Positions 31,892-43,847 of a DNA stretch of 64,000 nt are shown in pieces (within the stretch, counting starts at the first letter, position 1; each line of letters begins with the position of its first letter). The stretch spans positions 108,248-172,247 of the forward strand of contig JAMXDE010000072.1 in NCBI GenBank assembly GCA_026770025.1, read 5' to 3'. A program made the translations under genes and the position numbers. The notes under the pieces are model-generated. The model made no database searches and was not told the DNA's origin. It was given only the letters and a program-made list of their open reading frames with translations. This stretch comes from Craspedostauros australis (taxonomy: Eukaryota; Bacillariophyta; Bacillariophyceae; Mastogloiales; Achnanthaceae).

Positions 31892-33427
31892 ATGAGATAG
31901 ACAACAGAGTTCCATACAGAGTTGCAAACTGAGTCGCGATGCGCGAGGTTTTTGGTAGGCAAAATGCCATTTCCCTACGCGCCAAAATAGGGGACATTGG
32001 GCAGACACAGAGGGCGATCCAGGGGGTAGACAAGTGCCTACACAACGAGGGGACAGAATGAGTTTAGAGATCATACGGGTCGGACCGTCTGGCGGTCGAC
32101 CGGTGCAGCCATCCAATCTTGTGCAGTGACTCCTACGCGCCACCGGTCTAGTGGTATCGGACGTGAGCATGTGTCAGCAACAGAATCCTATCAAAGTAGG
32201 AGAGAACACACAATTTTGAGGACCACAGCTCGAAACAGCAGCAGCAACAACAACAGCCACCAACACTAGATAGGATCGTCTTCTGTGTGTCTTGAGGTCT
32301 CTCCTTTGCAGCATCTACCAACTCCCAAGCGTCAGAATTCATTGTGTTCTTCTCCTCGCGGTGTATTGTGTGGTTGAAGATAGATTTCAGAATGATTCAG
32401 ACGACTCCCTCAGAAAAATGGAGTCGGAGAACCGAGTTTGGAGAACACCCACGCGAAACGTGTCTCGAATTCCATGTGACGAAAGTGGAGTGGACGAAAC
32501 ACGATGGTGATGGATCTTGTGCCAGACAAGGAACACAAAAACCTCACCCTCTCTCGTTCTTGCTCTCTCATTCTCTCCCTCTCTTTGGAGTAGAGGCAAC
32601 AACTCCAGCGAGTTCATCATCAAACAATGCTTGCCACGAAGCCGTGCATTCCGAAATCCACGCTGCCGAAAATGGACCAGAGCAACCAACACCAAGGGGG
32701 AAGGCAAAGACACCACTGAAAAAGAGATAGTGCAGCAAAGCCTGAGTGTTCTGCGAGTCTACTCCGTATGGTTGGCGCTGCACAAAGACGCACAAACGCA
32801 TTCAAACAGACATGAAGTTGAGGAGACCAAGAACAACAAGTTGCTGTTGTGAGCGTGCCTGTCGAACACTCTCTCGAGACTTTCCTCGTTCCGCGCTTGC
32901 AGACACATCGAAGAGAGCGCAGCCATTGTCATCATAATTATCATCATAATCACAATCATCATCAACAACATCGACGTCGACATACCCACAACACTCAACA
33001 CTCAACCATCAGAACCAGCCACGCCTTCGCTAGACCCCACAGTCCCCGTATTGGTTATTGGTTGGCTGAGGAGTCCTAGTGGAGCAGTGGAGAAAGCACA
33101 CACATACACAGCCTCATACACAGACGGATTCATCGCAGGTAGCGAACAGGGCTGCTGCCACTGCAACTGCCACTGCACAACACGATAGCATACGATCTAA
33201 GGCTGTCCGAAGGCGACCGAAGGAATCAAAGCTGAACGGAGCCTGACTGGAGTTCTCACGAAGGCAGAACAACACAAGACAAGGTGAGCAGAATCAAACA
33301 TTGTTGTTGCTATTGATGACACCAACACTCACAACAACACTCACAACAACACCAGAACTCCACGGTTTCTTGTTGCTGTCGCCCTTTCGCCTCCAATCAC
33401 TTTCGCCGAACGGCTGTCAACAGCAAG
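31892..33427. other. Intergenic region and leader of the next gene
   Basis: No gene is supported. Short TGGTATCGGAC at 32151 vaguely recalls a copia primer site but has no LTR next to it. The last part is probably the 5' leader of the gene at 33428, including a possible intron. Confidence 0.4.
33284..33423 (+). other. Possible intron in the 5' leader
   Basis: AAG/GTGAGCAG at 33281-33291 is a good donor. A pyrimidine-richer stretch ends CTGTCAACAG at 33423, four bases before the start codon at 33428. The length (140 bp) fits the introns seen elsewhere in the window. Only sequence signals support it. Confidence 0.4.
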
Positions 33428-36400
33428 ATGAGCGACGACACGCCGATGGCAGTCGGCGGCACTCAAGAGGCAACGACTGCGGACCAGACAACACTCAACG
33501 AGCTCAACTCAATCTTCGACAATGTGCCTTTCTGGGCCAATGAAACGAGCCTCGAAGAGGGCGAAGCTCGGCAACGTCTGAAGAAAAAAATCGAAGAGGA
33601 CCTTCAAAAGCGAGGCAAGACATGTTCAGAGAGGAGATTCAACAACGCGCTTGTGTCAGAAAAATACGACAGGGATCGCATTCTCCACCAGGTCCGTGAA
33701 AATGGTGACGCGCCAGGTTTGGAAGCACGCCTCCTCGAATCCATCGACATTGATGATGCAACCTTGACCGAACAATGGCTCTCGGCTTGGCTTCGTGTCA
33801 AGAATGCAATCCCCAAGTGCATCCTCGACGCTGTGCGACAATCCAACAACGATCTCAAACTCGCTGATCCTACTCACCCACGCCGATCAGTTCTCAACCT
33901 GTTGAAGGAGATCCGCGGTTACGACCCCAATGGCTTTCGTCGTCTGAAGTACACCTCGAACATCATCCACCGAAATGAAACTGAATACGCACACTACATC
34001 GGCAAGGCCAACTTTCGACATGGAGGAAATCGCGGTATGGTCCCCAAACAAGTCTTCATCAACGCGCCGATCCGACGAGGATACCTCCACGACGACCGGG
34101 TTCATGTGTACCACGAAGAGAGTGGTAGCGGCAAGACCGTTGAGCTTGCGGCGAGCGCATTTACCAGAGACGCTCTGTTCACCATCATGCTCGACACTGA
34201 CGATGTGAAACTTCTCGCTTCATGGAATGATGATGCAGTCAAGGAAGACCGAATGAACAAATCCTGGACGAAGCTCACAAGTGAAGTCAAATCGGTCCTC
34301 ACGAGAGACGAAACAAGTCTCGACAGGCTTGTCAACTTCCTGAAAGTGTTGGATGGTAAGATGCAAGAGAAGACCACACTTTTCATCGTCGTTGGGATTG
34401 ACGAAGCAAGCAAGTCCCCAAACTTCGTCCGGGCCATCATCCAGAGCCACAGAGACTTTGGAACGGATCTGGGGAAGTTCATCCAGTACAGATGCACTAA
34501 AAAGTTGATGGAGAAAGACATCCTCCCTCTATCAGGAGCACCACAAGGCTCTTCGAATGCAAGCAAACCGAGCTTGTCCTTTCAGGAGTCCAACAACAAG
34601 CTGACAGACTTGGAACGAAGCGGACACCTCTGTCCTCTCAAGCACATTCACATCAAAGTCCTATTCTCTGTGGCAGGCACCGGTGCCACCCAAAAACCGA
34701 CGGGATCAATCCCCAAGAGCTTCACTCACCTCAATACTTCTGCAAAGGTGAACCCCGCAGACGTCTACTACATTCTTCGCAGCGAATACACGCAAGGCGG
34801 CAAGCCTACCATCATACCAGAGTACACAGAGGTTAAGAAGTTCCCTCTTCTCAAGGCCATCGTTGATTCCAACGCCCGGATGATCTCGATCTACATGCGA
34901 GTGTCAAGAAGTCAAGAAGACATCAACCGAAGCAACGGAAAGAAGTCAAGTGAGAATGAATACGAGCAGAATGCCATCCTTTCCGAAACCTTCAAAGTCT
35001 TCATGAAAAGCAATGGCATGAAAACTCTGGTGCACAATCCGTACCTTGCGCGGCTCACAGCATCCCAGGCTTTGGCAGTTCTTCTTTTCCAACAGAATGA
35101 ATCTTTCAGCAAATCGCTCACCAATGATCAACTGAACAACATGGATTACGGGATCACCTTCCAACGCTTCAAGGGCGACGCGGGCGATGCCATCATGCAT
35201 CGGTTGGTCGTCACGTATGGCTTAGTCACTGCAAGGCCACTCAGAGGTGATGGTAGCTTCAAGCCGCAGGCAAGTCCATTCGCGCTCAGCGATGCCATGC
35301 AGCTCCTTTGCCTTTGGCTCATTCAAGGCGGTGAAGCAATTGCGGCTGAGAAATCGTTTCTCGGAACAACCTCAGCCAGCTTTGAGACTCTCACTGCGTT
35401 GCTGGCCGGGGCCGCCATCGCTGCGTCCTCCGTCGTGAAGAAGGATAAGCACGGGCGCGTCGTTGCTGCTCCCGCCAATGGTCCCAATCCAAACACGGTT
35501 GGGCAGCAGGAAGCAGACATCTTTGCTGCTCTGCGCAAGGTCGGCATGAGAATCGAAAAATGGGTGACGACCAACAACAACATGTTTTCCCACTACGCAT
35601 GCGGAACGACCAGCAAAGACTCAGTTGTGGAAAACGGCCCCGGCCATCTCTTTTGGTCTCTCAAGGGTACCCACCCGGCACTACTTCCAAGAGGCCTCGG
35701 GATTGCTCGGGTGCACTTCCACAAGTCAATGATGACTTGCGTCGAGACCGAAGCGGACAAGCAGCGCATCATGGATGCTGCTCCAAACAAGCCGGGCGCT
35801 GTATTTGGCAAAATGGACGAATGTCACTTTGACCAAAACAGAGACTCGCGTTCGAGTCCGCTCAAGGACATTGATTCAGATACGACATGGACAGAGTTGA
35901 CATCCGATGGTTCAATTTTCGTCGATCACGACTTACTCCACCAACTCAGTGTGCTCTGGGAGGTCGAACAACAATGCAATGACCAGCAAGACCACAAGCA
36001 GAAAGCCCCCACTGTGCCCCAAGTCACCCGTCGCATTCCCGCGGCGGGAATCAACAACTCCACCAATACATCTCACAAAGCACCCGACGAAGACGCGAAA
36101 CCGGCCGCCGCCGCTTCCGCCAACACATCTCAAGGCACAACCACAGACGTCGTGAAAAAGACGGGCGTCGTGGAACTTATCTTCAACCTGCCACTCATCC
36201 ACGTTGCAGAAGGTAGCAGTGAGTTCGCAGATGCCTATATCACCTTCCTTGCCCAGCAGACGGACAACACAGGTAAGAAGCTCTACGGTTTGCGAACAAT
36301 CTGTATCCAAGCCAAAGATTACTCCGAGGATACAAGCTCAGACATGAACGACAACAAGAAAAATGCTTCCGCAGTGGCGAACCCCGGACTGCGTGATCTC

Positions 36401-36688
36401 TTTGGAAAAGACCTGATATACACCGTTGCAGGCACGAAAAGCACAGTTGCTTGGAACTACGGCGGAAAAATTTCCTACGTTCCTTTCGTGGTGGACAAGT
36501 CCATCATCCTGGAGAATCAGATGGGCGAAATGAACAAGCACCGTACTAAAACCGCAAAACCTGGCGTGCACGCTGTAATCTTCAGCGGACGGGGACAACA
36601 CAGGAAGCCAGCCAAAAGGAACTCGAGCACGTCGATCGCCTCAAGACAGAGCAAGAGGGAAAAAAATAATCCTAAATATTCTCGATAG
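33428..36688 (+). CDS. Large protein with P-loop-like ATPase half and possible nuclease tail (1,086 aa)
   Basis: Unnamed protein in one exon. Residues 1-220 are helical and charged. A P-loop-like EESGSGKT ends at T237 (the first Gly of the classic motif is Glu). LFIVVGIDEASKSP with D325/E326 looks like Walker B and is followed by a helix typical of STAND/AAA modules. KVLFSVAGTGA near 415 may be the next strand. The middle is a helical region. In the last 170 residues FADAYITFL, then CIQAKDYS (Q961, K963), resemble the D...(E/Q)xK core of restriction-endonuclease-like nucleases. P-loop plus such a nuclease is the plan known for oomycete Crinkler-type and trypanosome RHS proteins, so this is a suggestion by architecture, not by family recognition. 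A basic C-terminus (RQSKREKNN) could act in nuclear import. No signal peptide. Confidence 0.85.
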   Translation: MSDDTPMAVGGTQEATTADQTTLNELNSIFDNVPFWANETSLEEGEARQRLKKKIEEDLQKRGKTCSERRFNNALVSEKYDRDRILHQVRENGDAPGLEARLLESIDIDDATLTEQWLSAWLRVKNAIPKCILDAVRQSNNDLKLADPTHPRRSVLNLLKEIRGYDPNGFRRLKYTSNIIHRNETEYAHYIGKANFRHGGNRGMVPKQVFINAPIRRGYLHDDRVHVYHEESGSGKTVELAASAFTRDALFTIMLDTDDVKLLASWNDDAVKEDRMNKSWTKLTSEVKSVLTRDETSLDRLVNFLKVLDGKMQEKTTLFIVVGIDEASKSPNFVRAIIQSHRDFGTDLGKFIQYRCTKKLMEKDILPLSGAPQGSSNASKPSLSFQESNNKLTDLERSGHLCPLKHIHIKVLFSVAGTGATQKPTGSIPKSFTHLNTSAKVNPADVYYILRSEYTQGGKPTIIPEYTEVKKFPLLKAIVDSNARMISIYMRVSRSQEDINRSNGKKSSENEYEQNAILSETFKVFMKSNGMKTLVHNPYLARLTASQALAVLLFQQNESFSKSLTNDQLNNMDYGITFQRFKGDAGDAIMHRLVVTYGLVTARPLRGDGSFKPQASPFALSDAMQLLCLWLIQGGEAIAAEKSFLGTTSASFETLTALLAGAAIAASSVVKKDKHGRVVAAPANGPNPNTVGQQEADIFAALRKVGMRIEKWVTTNNNMFSHYACGTTSKDSVVENGPGHLFWSLKGTHPALLPRGLGIARVHFHKSMMTCVETEADKQRIMDAAPNKPGAVFGKMDECHFDQNRDSRSSPLKDIDSDTTWTELTSDGSIFVDHDLLHQLSVLWEVEQQCNDQQDHKQKAPTVPQVTRRIPAAGINNSTNTSHKAPDEDAKPAAAASANTSQGTTTDVVKKTGVVELIFNLPLIHVAEGSSEFADAYITFLAQQTDNTGKKLYGLRTICIQAKDYSEDTSSDMNDNKKNASAVANPGLRDLFGKDLIYTVAGTKSTVAWNYGGKISYVPFVVDKSIILENQMGEMNKHRTKTAKPGVHAVIFSGRGQHRKPAKRNSSTSIASRQSKREKNNPKYSR

Positions 36689-39378
36689 ATGACATCAACG
36701 ATGAGAGAACTGCGGGTATTCTGCCATGAAGCAACAACCAGGCAGCCTGACCAAGATGCCAAATGCCGCATGCCTCGCGAAGGTCTCGTTCATCGCCGAC
36801 GCCAACCAAAGGAGCACACCGAAAAGGGGTTCGGTGTTTCCAATCTATGCATACATCCGTCCACGCATCCATGCATCCATGCACGCATCCTTCAGAACAT
36901 CTGGTGGTTCTGACGAATTCCGCAACGACACTCATGTTGGTACCAATGCATGGCCCTTCGGAAAGAAAGTCTGCGTCGCAGTCTTACCAATGTTACACGT
37001 AAAGAAAGTCACTAGTACCAGATACACGAATACATGCGTCACGACGAGTACAAGTGCGACCGCGAATGCTACGACCGTCTTGACACCTGATGATTACGGT
37101 TGTCAGAATGGGTGTTGCTCTCCCGATGCTTCGATCGACATGTTGCGTAGTGGTTCTCCATGTCGCTATTCTGACAAGCACGAGCATTCTTAGAATGTGG
37201 AAGCAGAGGCACTCCATTCATACTCGTACGAGCAGATGGAATAGATATCGATAGCATCATCGTCATCATGGTAATCATCATGGTGCGTGTAGTCGTAGTC
37301 ATTGTCAAAGTGGGCAAGTAACTCTGATGGACGCATTGGCCCGTACTGCATGTTCAGGTTGGAACTCCGTGTCCGTACACGCAATTGCGAGAGTTGTTGG
37401 AGAGGCGACGTCACGGGCAGATTACTGCCGTCACGAGCGCTCAATCATCTCAAAGGCACTGCCCACCCGTCCACCGCACCATCTGACGAGCGCTGAGCTT
37501 TGGTAACGTTGACAACGCTGCAGACTGCACACAAGACCGCATCATGGACTCTGTCGCAATTTGCAACAGAGCAAAGACCAACGCAAAGACCAATACCAAC
37601 GTCCACGCTCGTATGTACAGAGTAAACATGTTAGGCAAACACGCGGCGAACATACCACTATTCTTCACGGTTGCCCTTCGCAGCCTACCCCCGCAAGCAC
37701 AAACACGGACCGAGGTGATGCCCGTCCTTTGAGCTGTCACTCTCGATTACTATCGGTCGGCAAGTACTCGCATGGGACGTTACACCAAGCGAGCTGCGAT
37801 CATCGACCGCCTGACTAATCTGGGAAAGGCCAAGACAGACACTCGAACACCCAACAGATCTTCATCACGATGCGATGAGAAGTCCTTGGAATGGATAGTC
37901 ATCGTGCCAACGAGGACGAGCACGAGTATGAGCACATGCTCACTCACATGGATGAACAGCGACTGCAGAATCTCCAGTAGACTGCGCAGCGTGATTGATC
38001 ATGATCGATGATGAGCAATAGATGATCGACGATAGACGATATAACGGGTTCGGTTCTCCTTGATAGCGATGTCCAGCACCTACAACCGCAACACTATATG
38101 CAGCAGCAACAACGGAATGGAGGGACGGAAGGAGGCACTCGGATCAGTGGATTCCAATCAGATCTCATTCACACCCGTCAGTGCGTTGATGAGAATGAGC
38201 CGTGGAACGTCGCGTCTTCCATGAATAGATAGCCATTGTGTGCTTCGTCGAGAGAGCTTCTTCAACTGCGACTTCGGTCACGACTTGCATTCAGATACTC
38301 CGCATTGAAGAGCATGCAACGACCACGGGCGAATTGATCGCGGCGGTACTCACTGTGACGGTCAGATCTGTCCTTGGAGGGAAGGTGACCTGCTCATCGT
38401 GGAGTGGAGCAGAGTTTATGGATGGGGTAGCCGTGTCGGTGACGAGTGACTTCTTGTACTCTACACGATATCGCTGATGCTGCTTCGTTGATGGTGGAGG
38501 TAGTGGCGACAATCAGGGCAGCCATGGAATGCCTTCATGGAATGCCTTTATGGAATTCATCCACATGCCCATGACATCGTTGCCGACGTTGCTGCTGCTG
38601 CTGCTGCTGATTGGGTTGTTGAGACAACGGCGAATGATGAGAACATCAAGTTGCACGGAATGCCTACATCAACCACATCCACTGGCGCAGATCAGCTGCG
38701 GTATGCTCCATGCGTTTCGCACTGTCGTTCCACATGTTGTTCCGCGATGCGTTCAACCTTGCTGCAGGTATCCTCTATTGTCCATTCCCTACTCCCAAGT
38801 CTCTGTTCTTGTGAACAAGAAGTGCCGGTTGTGACTGCTTTCTCTTCGTCATCTTCTATCCACTATGAACGAGTACGACTGTGTCTTCCGAGATCTCGCT
38901 ACCAATCAGGCATGGTGTGTTGATCAATGCCATCGTGGGTGTTGTCGGGAATGCCCCATCATTCGGATGGTGGTCGATGATCGATGGCCGATGGTTGATG
39001 GGTGGGTGTGTTCCTGTCCTTCCTCTCTTGTTCACATCCAGCGCATCTTCATTGGAGACAGTTCGCTTTCTTGTTGGTCGAACGGAAATGGATGGTCGCG
39101 AAATCTGTGATGTTGATTGCGCACAGCGAAACCAACGGTGTTGAAACCTGCGCTGGTGGCACGGACAGACGGAGTATCCGTTCACGACTGGAGATGACGA
39201 AGATGTCTTGCGCACGTCAAAAAGACAAGAGATATCTCGTGGATACGACAACAGATACCAATAGGTACGCTGCAAGGCGAACGTGCTCTCCATCGAGATC
39301 CATCATCTCCTTCTTCCACTTGCATGAAAGAGAAATGAATCGGCTTCCATCGAATTCAACTGGAGACGCTCGAACAGG
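36689..39378. other. 2.7-kb intergenic region
   Basis: Several open frames of 80-170 codons occur, but none has a motif, convincing composition or conserved partner in this window. No repeat of note was recognised apart from CTG units at 38589-38608. I see nothing else to annotate. Confidence 0.4.
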
Positions 39379-40170
39379 ATGTCGTTAACACGCACGGGCG
39401 GCACTTCCACAATGCCATCAGCGTCATCATCAGCATCAGCATCAGCATCCGTCTCCATGCTGACCTTCGTTTCGTTGATTTGTCTGACCTGGGCATCTCC
39501 AGCATTGGCATTTGATCTCCCATCCGCAACTCCCTCCTTCCTGCGGCCGCTCTTCAACAATGCTCCAGCTCTGAAGGGCCCATCCGCATCAGAGCTGCTG
39601 GAGCAGTTGGAAGCGCGCATCCAGGAGGCACCCAAGAATGGGATCGACACGCCCAAGGAGCTCGAGGAGGACATCGTCGCCATCTGCGAGTCATTGGAGA
39701 AGCTGAATCCGACCAAGTCTCCCGTCCAGAAGACCGACATGATGAACGGATTCTGGAAGTTGCGATGGACGAACCTGGCAAATTCGGGTCCCAGCAACGG
39801 CAAGCTCGGCCCCATCTTGGGTGACGTGTATCAGGATATTGACCTCACGAACGGCGCCGCGCAGAACATCTTCCGATCTGAATTCCCACCCCTCGTCGGC
39901 GTGCTGAAGGGATCGTTGGCACCCGCCGACACCAACAGCGCCACGACGCTCGCCATCACCTTCATTTCTGTTGGCACGAAGCTTGCCAACTTCCTTCCAC
40001 TGGGGCCACAACAGACGTTCGACACAGTGCAGATACGGAAATGGGAGCACGTGTACTTGGATGATGACTACCGCATCTTCTTTGCCAAGAATCCGGATAC
40101 CACGGCGTCGCGGGGGTATGTTTACGTGACGAAACGAGCCGAGGAAGAACGATTTGATACCAACATCTAA
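39379..40170 (+). CDS. Plastid lipid-associated protein / fibrillin family (263 aa)
   Basis: Fibrillins bind lipids in plastid globules and thylakoids. The N-terminus has a Ser/Ala-rich stretch and then SMLTFVSLICLTWASPALA, a signal peptide, cut before FDLPSATP. That gives Phe at +1, as expected for a stramenopile bipartite plastid presequence. The mature part has the fibrillin pattern: LLEQLEARI near 72, IVAICESLEKLNP, MNGFWKLRWTNL, YQDIDLTNGAAQN, FISVGTKLANFLPLG, then WEHVYLDDDYRIFFAKN and RGYVYVTKR at the end. Length fits small members of the family. Translation may begin at the second or third Met, since the signal region starts near residue 27. Exact fibrillin subgroup is not determined. 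Confidence 0.87.
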   Translation: MSLTRTGGTSTMPSASSSASASASVSMLTFVSLICLTWASPALAFDLPSATPSFLRPLFNNAPALKGPSASELLEQLEARIQEAPKNGIDTPKELEEDIVAICESLEKLNPTKSPVQKTDMMNGFWKLRWTNLANSGPSNGKLGPILGDVYQDIDLTNGAAQNIFRSEFPPLVGVLKGSLAPADTNSATTLAITFISVGTKLANFLPLGPQQTFDTVQIRKWEHVYLDDDYRIFFAKNPDTTASRGYVYVTKRAEEERFDTNI

Positions 40171-40680
40171 CTACTCGTGCGTACATTCGCGCGTCTGGAT
40201 GGACGAGTAGTACTAACACGTACCGGCAGCATACCAATACTTGGTAAGGTGGAGCAAAGCAGAGCATGGCGCGCTCTTCGGTACAAACACACTGGTGAAG
40301 AGCAGGGCCATACGTATAGGAGGTGTGCACTCGAAACGTACCAGCGGAAAGCAAAAGAGAGATGGATTCATGCAAAATATGAAGTGGCTAATTCAAATGA
40401 GAATAGAGTACTGTATTGAAGCTCAGGTGCAGTTTGGATCGCTCGGAAGATTACATCGCGTCGCAGTCACCATCATGCGTTTCCATTGGAATTACCAATG
40501 ACACACACCATCACATTCGCTGCATCTTGAACAGCATGTGATGCACCGTACGGATGCCTGGCCAGTTGGATAACCATGTCGTGTTCTGCAGTGGCAGAGC
40601 AGATCTATCGACTCTGCCGCATGTCCATTCCCACTTCTTCGCGTCCTCAGTTCACCATCCTCATCTTCGATGAAAGCGCG
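40171..40680. other. Intergenic region
   Basis: Space between two convergent genes. No gene, repeat or structured element was recognised. Confidence 0.45.
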
Positions 40681-41043
40681 TCAACGTGATTTGGAAGAGG
40701 TAGTGGGTCCAGTCTTGGTCGTATGGTGAAAATGGTGGCGATGACTCATGTGATGTTGGGTGAAGATGTTGCTGTTCGAATCCGTGCTGGTGGAGGGATC
40801 ACTTGGAGAGGGATCACTCGTGGTGTGGCCACTGGTGGTTGGGGTGCTGCTGAGATGACGTCGTGTGGATCCACGCACCCCTCCTTTCTTGACACGGTGA
40901 AGGATCGGCACAGCGTCGTCGACTTTGTCGATTGCCACGTGCGCTGCGGAAGCCTGAACTGGCGTCATTGCGCAAGCCAGTAACAGGACGACCGTCAAGG
41001 GCACCCACATGGACTTGACGGAAAAGTTGGAAGAAAGTTTCAT
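40681..41043 (-). CDS. Small secreted Ser/Thr/His-rich protein (120 aa)
   Basis: Start placed at 41043 (MKLSSNFSVKSMW), where a signal peptide with core VPLTVVLLLACAM ends at VQASA; the frame is open upstream but the upstream part looks like leader. After a short acidic segment (AIDKVDDAVPILHR) comes a dibasic KKGG and TRRHLS, then a Ser/Thr/Pro-rich tail with HRHHFHH near the end. The N-terminus resembles that of the trypsin-like protease (MKLSS, basic cleavage region), which may simply reflect secretion signals. No domain is recognised, and no paralogue was found in the window. Confidence 0.5.
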   Translation of the reverse strand: MKLSSNFSVKSMWVPLTVVLLLACAMTPVQASAAHVAIDKVDDAVPILHRVKKGGVRGSTRRHLSSTPTTSGHTTSDPSPSDPSTSTDSNSNIFTQHHMSHRHHFHHTTKTGPTTSSKSR

Positions 41044-42241
41044 CGTTGGAGTGTTGCTTTGTTGAAGGTGATGTGTGTGGAGGATATCGTCGTGTAGTGG
41101 AATGCGAGGTAGCGTCGCACGGTATCGTTGAGTTGATTGTATTGTCGATCGACGAAATTTATGAGATGGTGATGGTAGTTGCATGAGAGTTTGATGAATT
41201 TAGCGATCTCCGGAGAAAACTTTGGAGTGCTCCCGGAGCTTCTCGCTGCACACCATGGATCGCAACAAACTATCAACGATCGGATGGATGAGTCATCAAT
41301 AAAAGGGACCTTGTCTTCTTTCTATTTCGAAGCATGCCGCGACGACTCTCAGTATTGCTGCCCCTGCCCCCACCCTTGATCTTGGACGATGAGAGTTGGG
41401 GAACGACTTTGTTGTTCATCTGTGTGGCTACGAGTAGCGTGATGGTGTATTTGAAGTCAATTCACAACCGCACACGTAGTCGTCCGAACTTGAGGAGGGG
41501 AGTCGTTCGTAATCTGGATCGTTTTCACAGCCGAGACGTGCAGTATCTTCTTCCTCACTCATCCGATTATGTGTACGCGTATGGATCGCTCTCCGGAGCA
41601 AGGAGAGGTGAGTTGCATCCCATGACCCTTGTCTCACTTCTGTCGATCGTGCATTGTTTGCATGTCTACCGTTCTCTTGCCCTTGCGTGTGCTCTTCCTC
41701 TTTTGTGTTCACCTTCTCGGTGTCCCAATCCCCCGAGACGTCAGTTGGAGACACCAAGTACCACCGAATGCTCTGCGCCGAAAGGATCACACAAACGCGA
41801 GTGCGAGGTGGAGTTCATGTGATGGCGGTCATAAGATGAAGAAGCTCTTCGTATCCATTGTAATATACGAGCACTGCACGATTGCTCTGCTCTGATTGGC
41901 AGCATCCCCCTTGGATGTGAGAGAACTATTCTATTATACGATGGTGTCTCTCAGTGGTAAGAATACGATTAGTCGTATGGCATGCCATGAACCTCCTCTC
42001 TTTCTTCTTCTCGTCCTTGCGTGGCGCGGAGCGGTGGGTTGCGATCGAAGAGAGACGCTCGTTTCCGCCGCGCGGAAAACCGTTGATGCCAATTTCCAAG
42101 AGAGCTCAATTGAAACTGAATAAGTACGCTATTGTTGGTTTGAATTCGACATCGCTGCTTGACACGTTGTTTTTGTGCGTGCGAGTGGCGACAGCCCAAG
42201 AACAACCCAAACAAAGGACAACAGCAAAACAAAGATCGACC
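41044..42241. other. Intergenic region
   Basis: Upstream space of two divergent genes. Open frames such as 41334-41822 show no motif and are not called. Confidence 0.4.
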
Positions 42242-43659
42242 ATGGCGCAAATGGATTCTGACGCAACGGCACAAGGAGTGGTATTATCGTATAATACGTC
42301 TCCAGAGAGAGAGAGAGAGAGAGAGAAGTAGATAGACCAACGGAAGCGCATGGTATAGCATGATACGAGCTACATTTCCATCCACAGACAGATAGATCCG
42401 AACCAATCACAGCAACCACCACAATCAACTCAATACAACCGACGGGAGCAACGGTGGCAACTGTGGCTGGAGCATCAGGCGGACCGATGTACGGTGACTT
42501 GTTCGGCGATCTCCCCGCCACAAAGGGCGAGGATGATGCAGCTGGCGATGGCAGCAGCAGCAGGAATGAGGTGAAGGTGAAGGTGAAGAAGGAGAAGGAA
42601 TTCGACAAAGGATCCGAATTCGAGGATGCGCCCGAGAGATCAGCTGAAACGACAAAGCCAAGGACGCCGGTCTCCAGAGCGATGTTCGCGCCAAAGTCAG
42701 TGTCGCGCAAGAATACAGCTGCAAAGGCATCGGCGTCGGGCATCGCTGGTGGCATCGGAAAGGCCGGGACGTCGATGGCGTTCATCCCTGCTGCTGCTCG
42801 GAAGCGAAAATCTGTAGCAACTTCGACACCACTTTCGACACCGAAGGCATCCGCATCGAAGCAACGACCAAGAGCGCATATTAGCGTCCACGCAGGCGCT
42901 GAGTCTGTCGCTGCTGCTGCGGTTGTCGAAGGAAGAACGAAGGTGAAGCAGGAACCACACGCAATCCCTCCGGAAACAACAGTAATCAGAGATCCCACTG
43001 CGTCAACATCGAATCCACCGCCATCTGAAGCGACGAGTTCATTTGCAACGTCTTACACAACGGCAAGCAAATCGACGTCATCCGCTCAAGATCTTCCGAT
43101 CAATTCTGTGAGATCCCCGTTGCTGTCTATCCACGATGATACGACCAAGATGCTGATCAAAGTGGAAGATGACTCCAATGCTTGCCCTCTCCCAAGAAGC
43201 AGCACGGATGTGAACGAAATCGAGATGGATGACGTGGACATGGATGTTCCTAACGCTGGAGACGGGCATGACACACATCGCCAGTCCCAAGATCACCGAC
43301 ATTCACACGACCAACACCAACAACCGTTCGATGTCCAAGATCCGTACGATCCGTACGTGCCAAACGACCTGTTGCAGTACTGGGAACGCAAGAAGCTAGA
43401 GCGAGAACGTCAAGAACAAGAAAGAGAAATCCAGGAAACGCTCCAACGCCAAGAAGCACTTCGAAGACGGTTGGAAGAGGAACGGCAGGAAGTGCTTTCG
43501 GCGTTACCGACTGTGAAGGAACCAACCGCGCTGCTGCAATTGGAAAAGCTTGGTGGCATGGGGCGAGGCCGAGGTCGCGGCCGCGGCGTATCAAATCTTC
43601 CGGCCTGGTTGGTGGAACAACAACGTCAGGAGTCGGAAGGCATTGGTGGGAGGGACTGA
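42242..43659 (+). CDS. Nuclear-type protein with charged coiled coil and RGRG-NLPAW motif
   Basis: Model: exon 1 42242-42280 (ACCATGG start context, MAQMDSDATAQGV), intron 42281-42387 (GT...CCACAG), exon 2 42388-43659, about 436 residues. The intron joins two frames in phase without a stop and gives an ATG, which the downstream frame lacks before MYGDLFGDLP. The protein is Ser/Ala/Lys-rich (KVKVKKEKE, AFIPAAARKRK). It then has DPYDPYVPNDLLQYWERKK, a strong Arg/Glu coiled coil (about 345-385) and GRGRGRGRGVSNLPAWLVEQ close to the end. PYDPxxPND followed by charged helices recalls splicing factors of the SPF45 kind, but the G-patch and RRM of that family are absent, so the identity is only a guess. 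The LTR element starts 193 bp after the stop. Confidence 0.6.
42281..42387 (+). other. Predicted intron of the RGRG-motif gene
   Basis: 107 bp, donor GTATTATCG, acceptor ATCCACAG. It contains an AG-dinucleotide run (42302-42328) and an in-frame stop (GAAGTAG), which is why translation without splicing would end early. Confidence 0.45.
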
Positions 43660-43847
43660 GAGGTACAAGCATCGATCATCGAATCAGTCGTCGCCAACCT
43701 ATCCACACCTCCACGAAGAAGATATGCCCAACGGTGAGATGGTGTCGATGATGACTGTATGAGCACAACGGTGTACTACGAGCATGCTACGTGCCTGCCG
43801 CAACCGTTCGGAGTGGTGGGTGGTACCGCTCGTGCGAGGTTCGTTTC

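Noticed and set aside
32141..32165. tRNA-like or primer-site-like stretch (GGTCTAGTGGTATCGGAC)
   Set aside because: It resembles the D-arm of a tRNA but no anticodon stem, B-box or acceptor partner follows, and no LTR borders it.
41334..41822. 162-codon open frame with hydrophobic stretch
   Set aside because: No family motif, no homologue in the window, and unconvincing composition; likely chance in a GC-balanced spacer.
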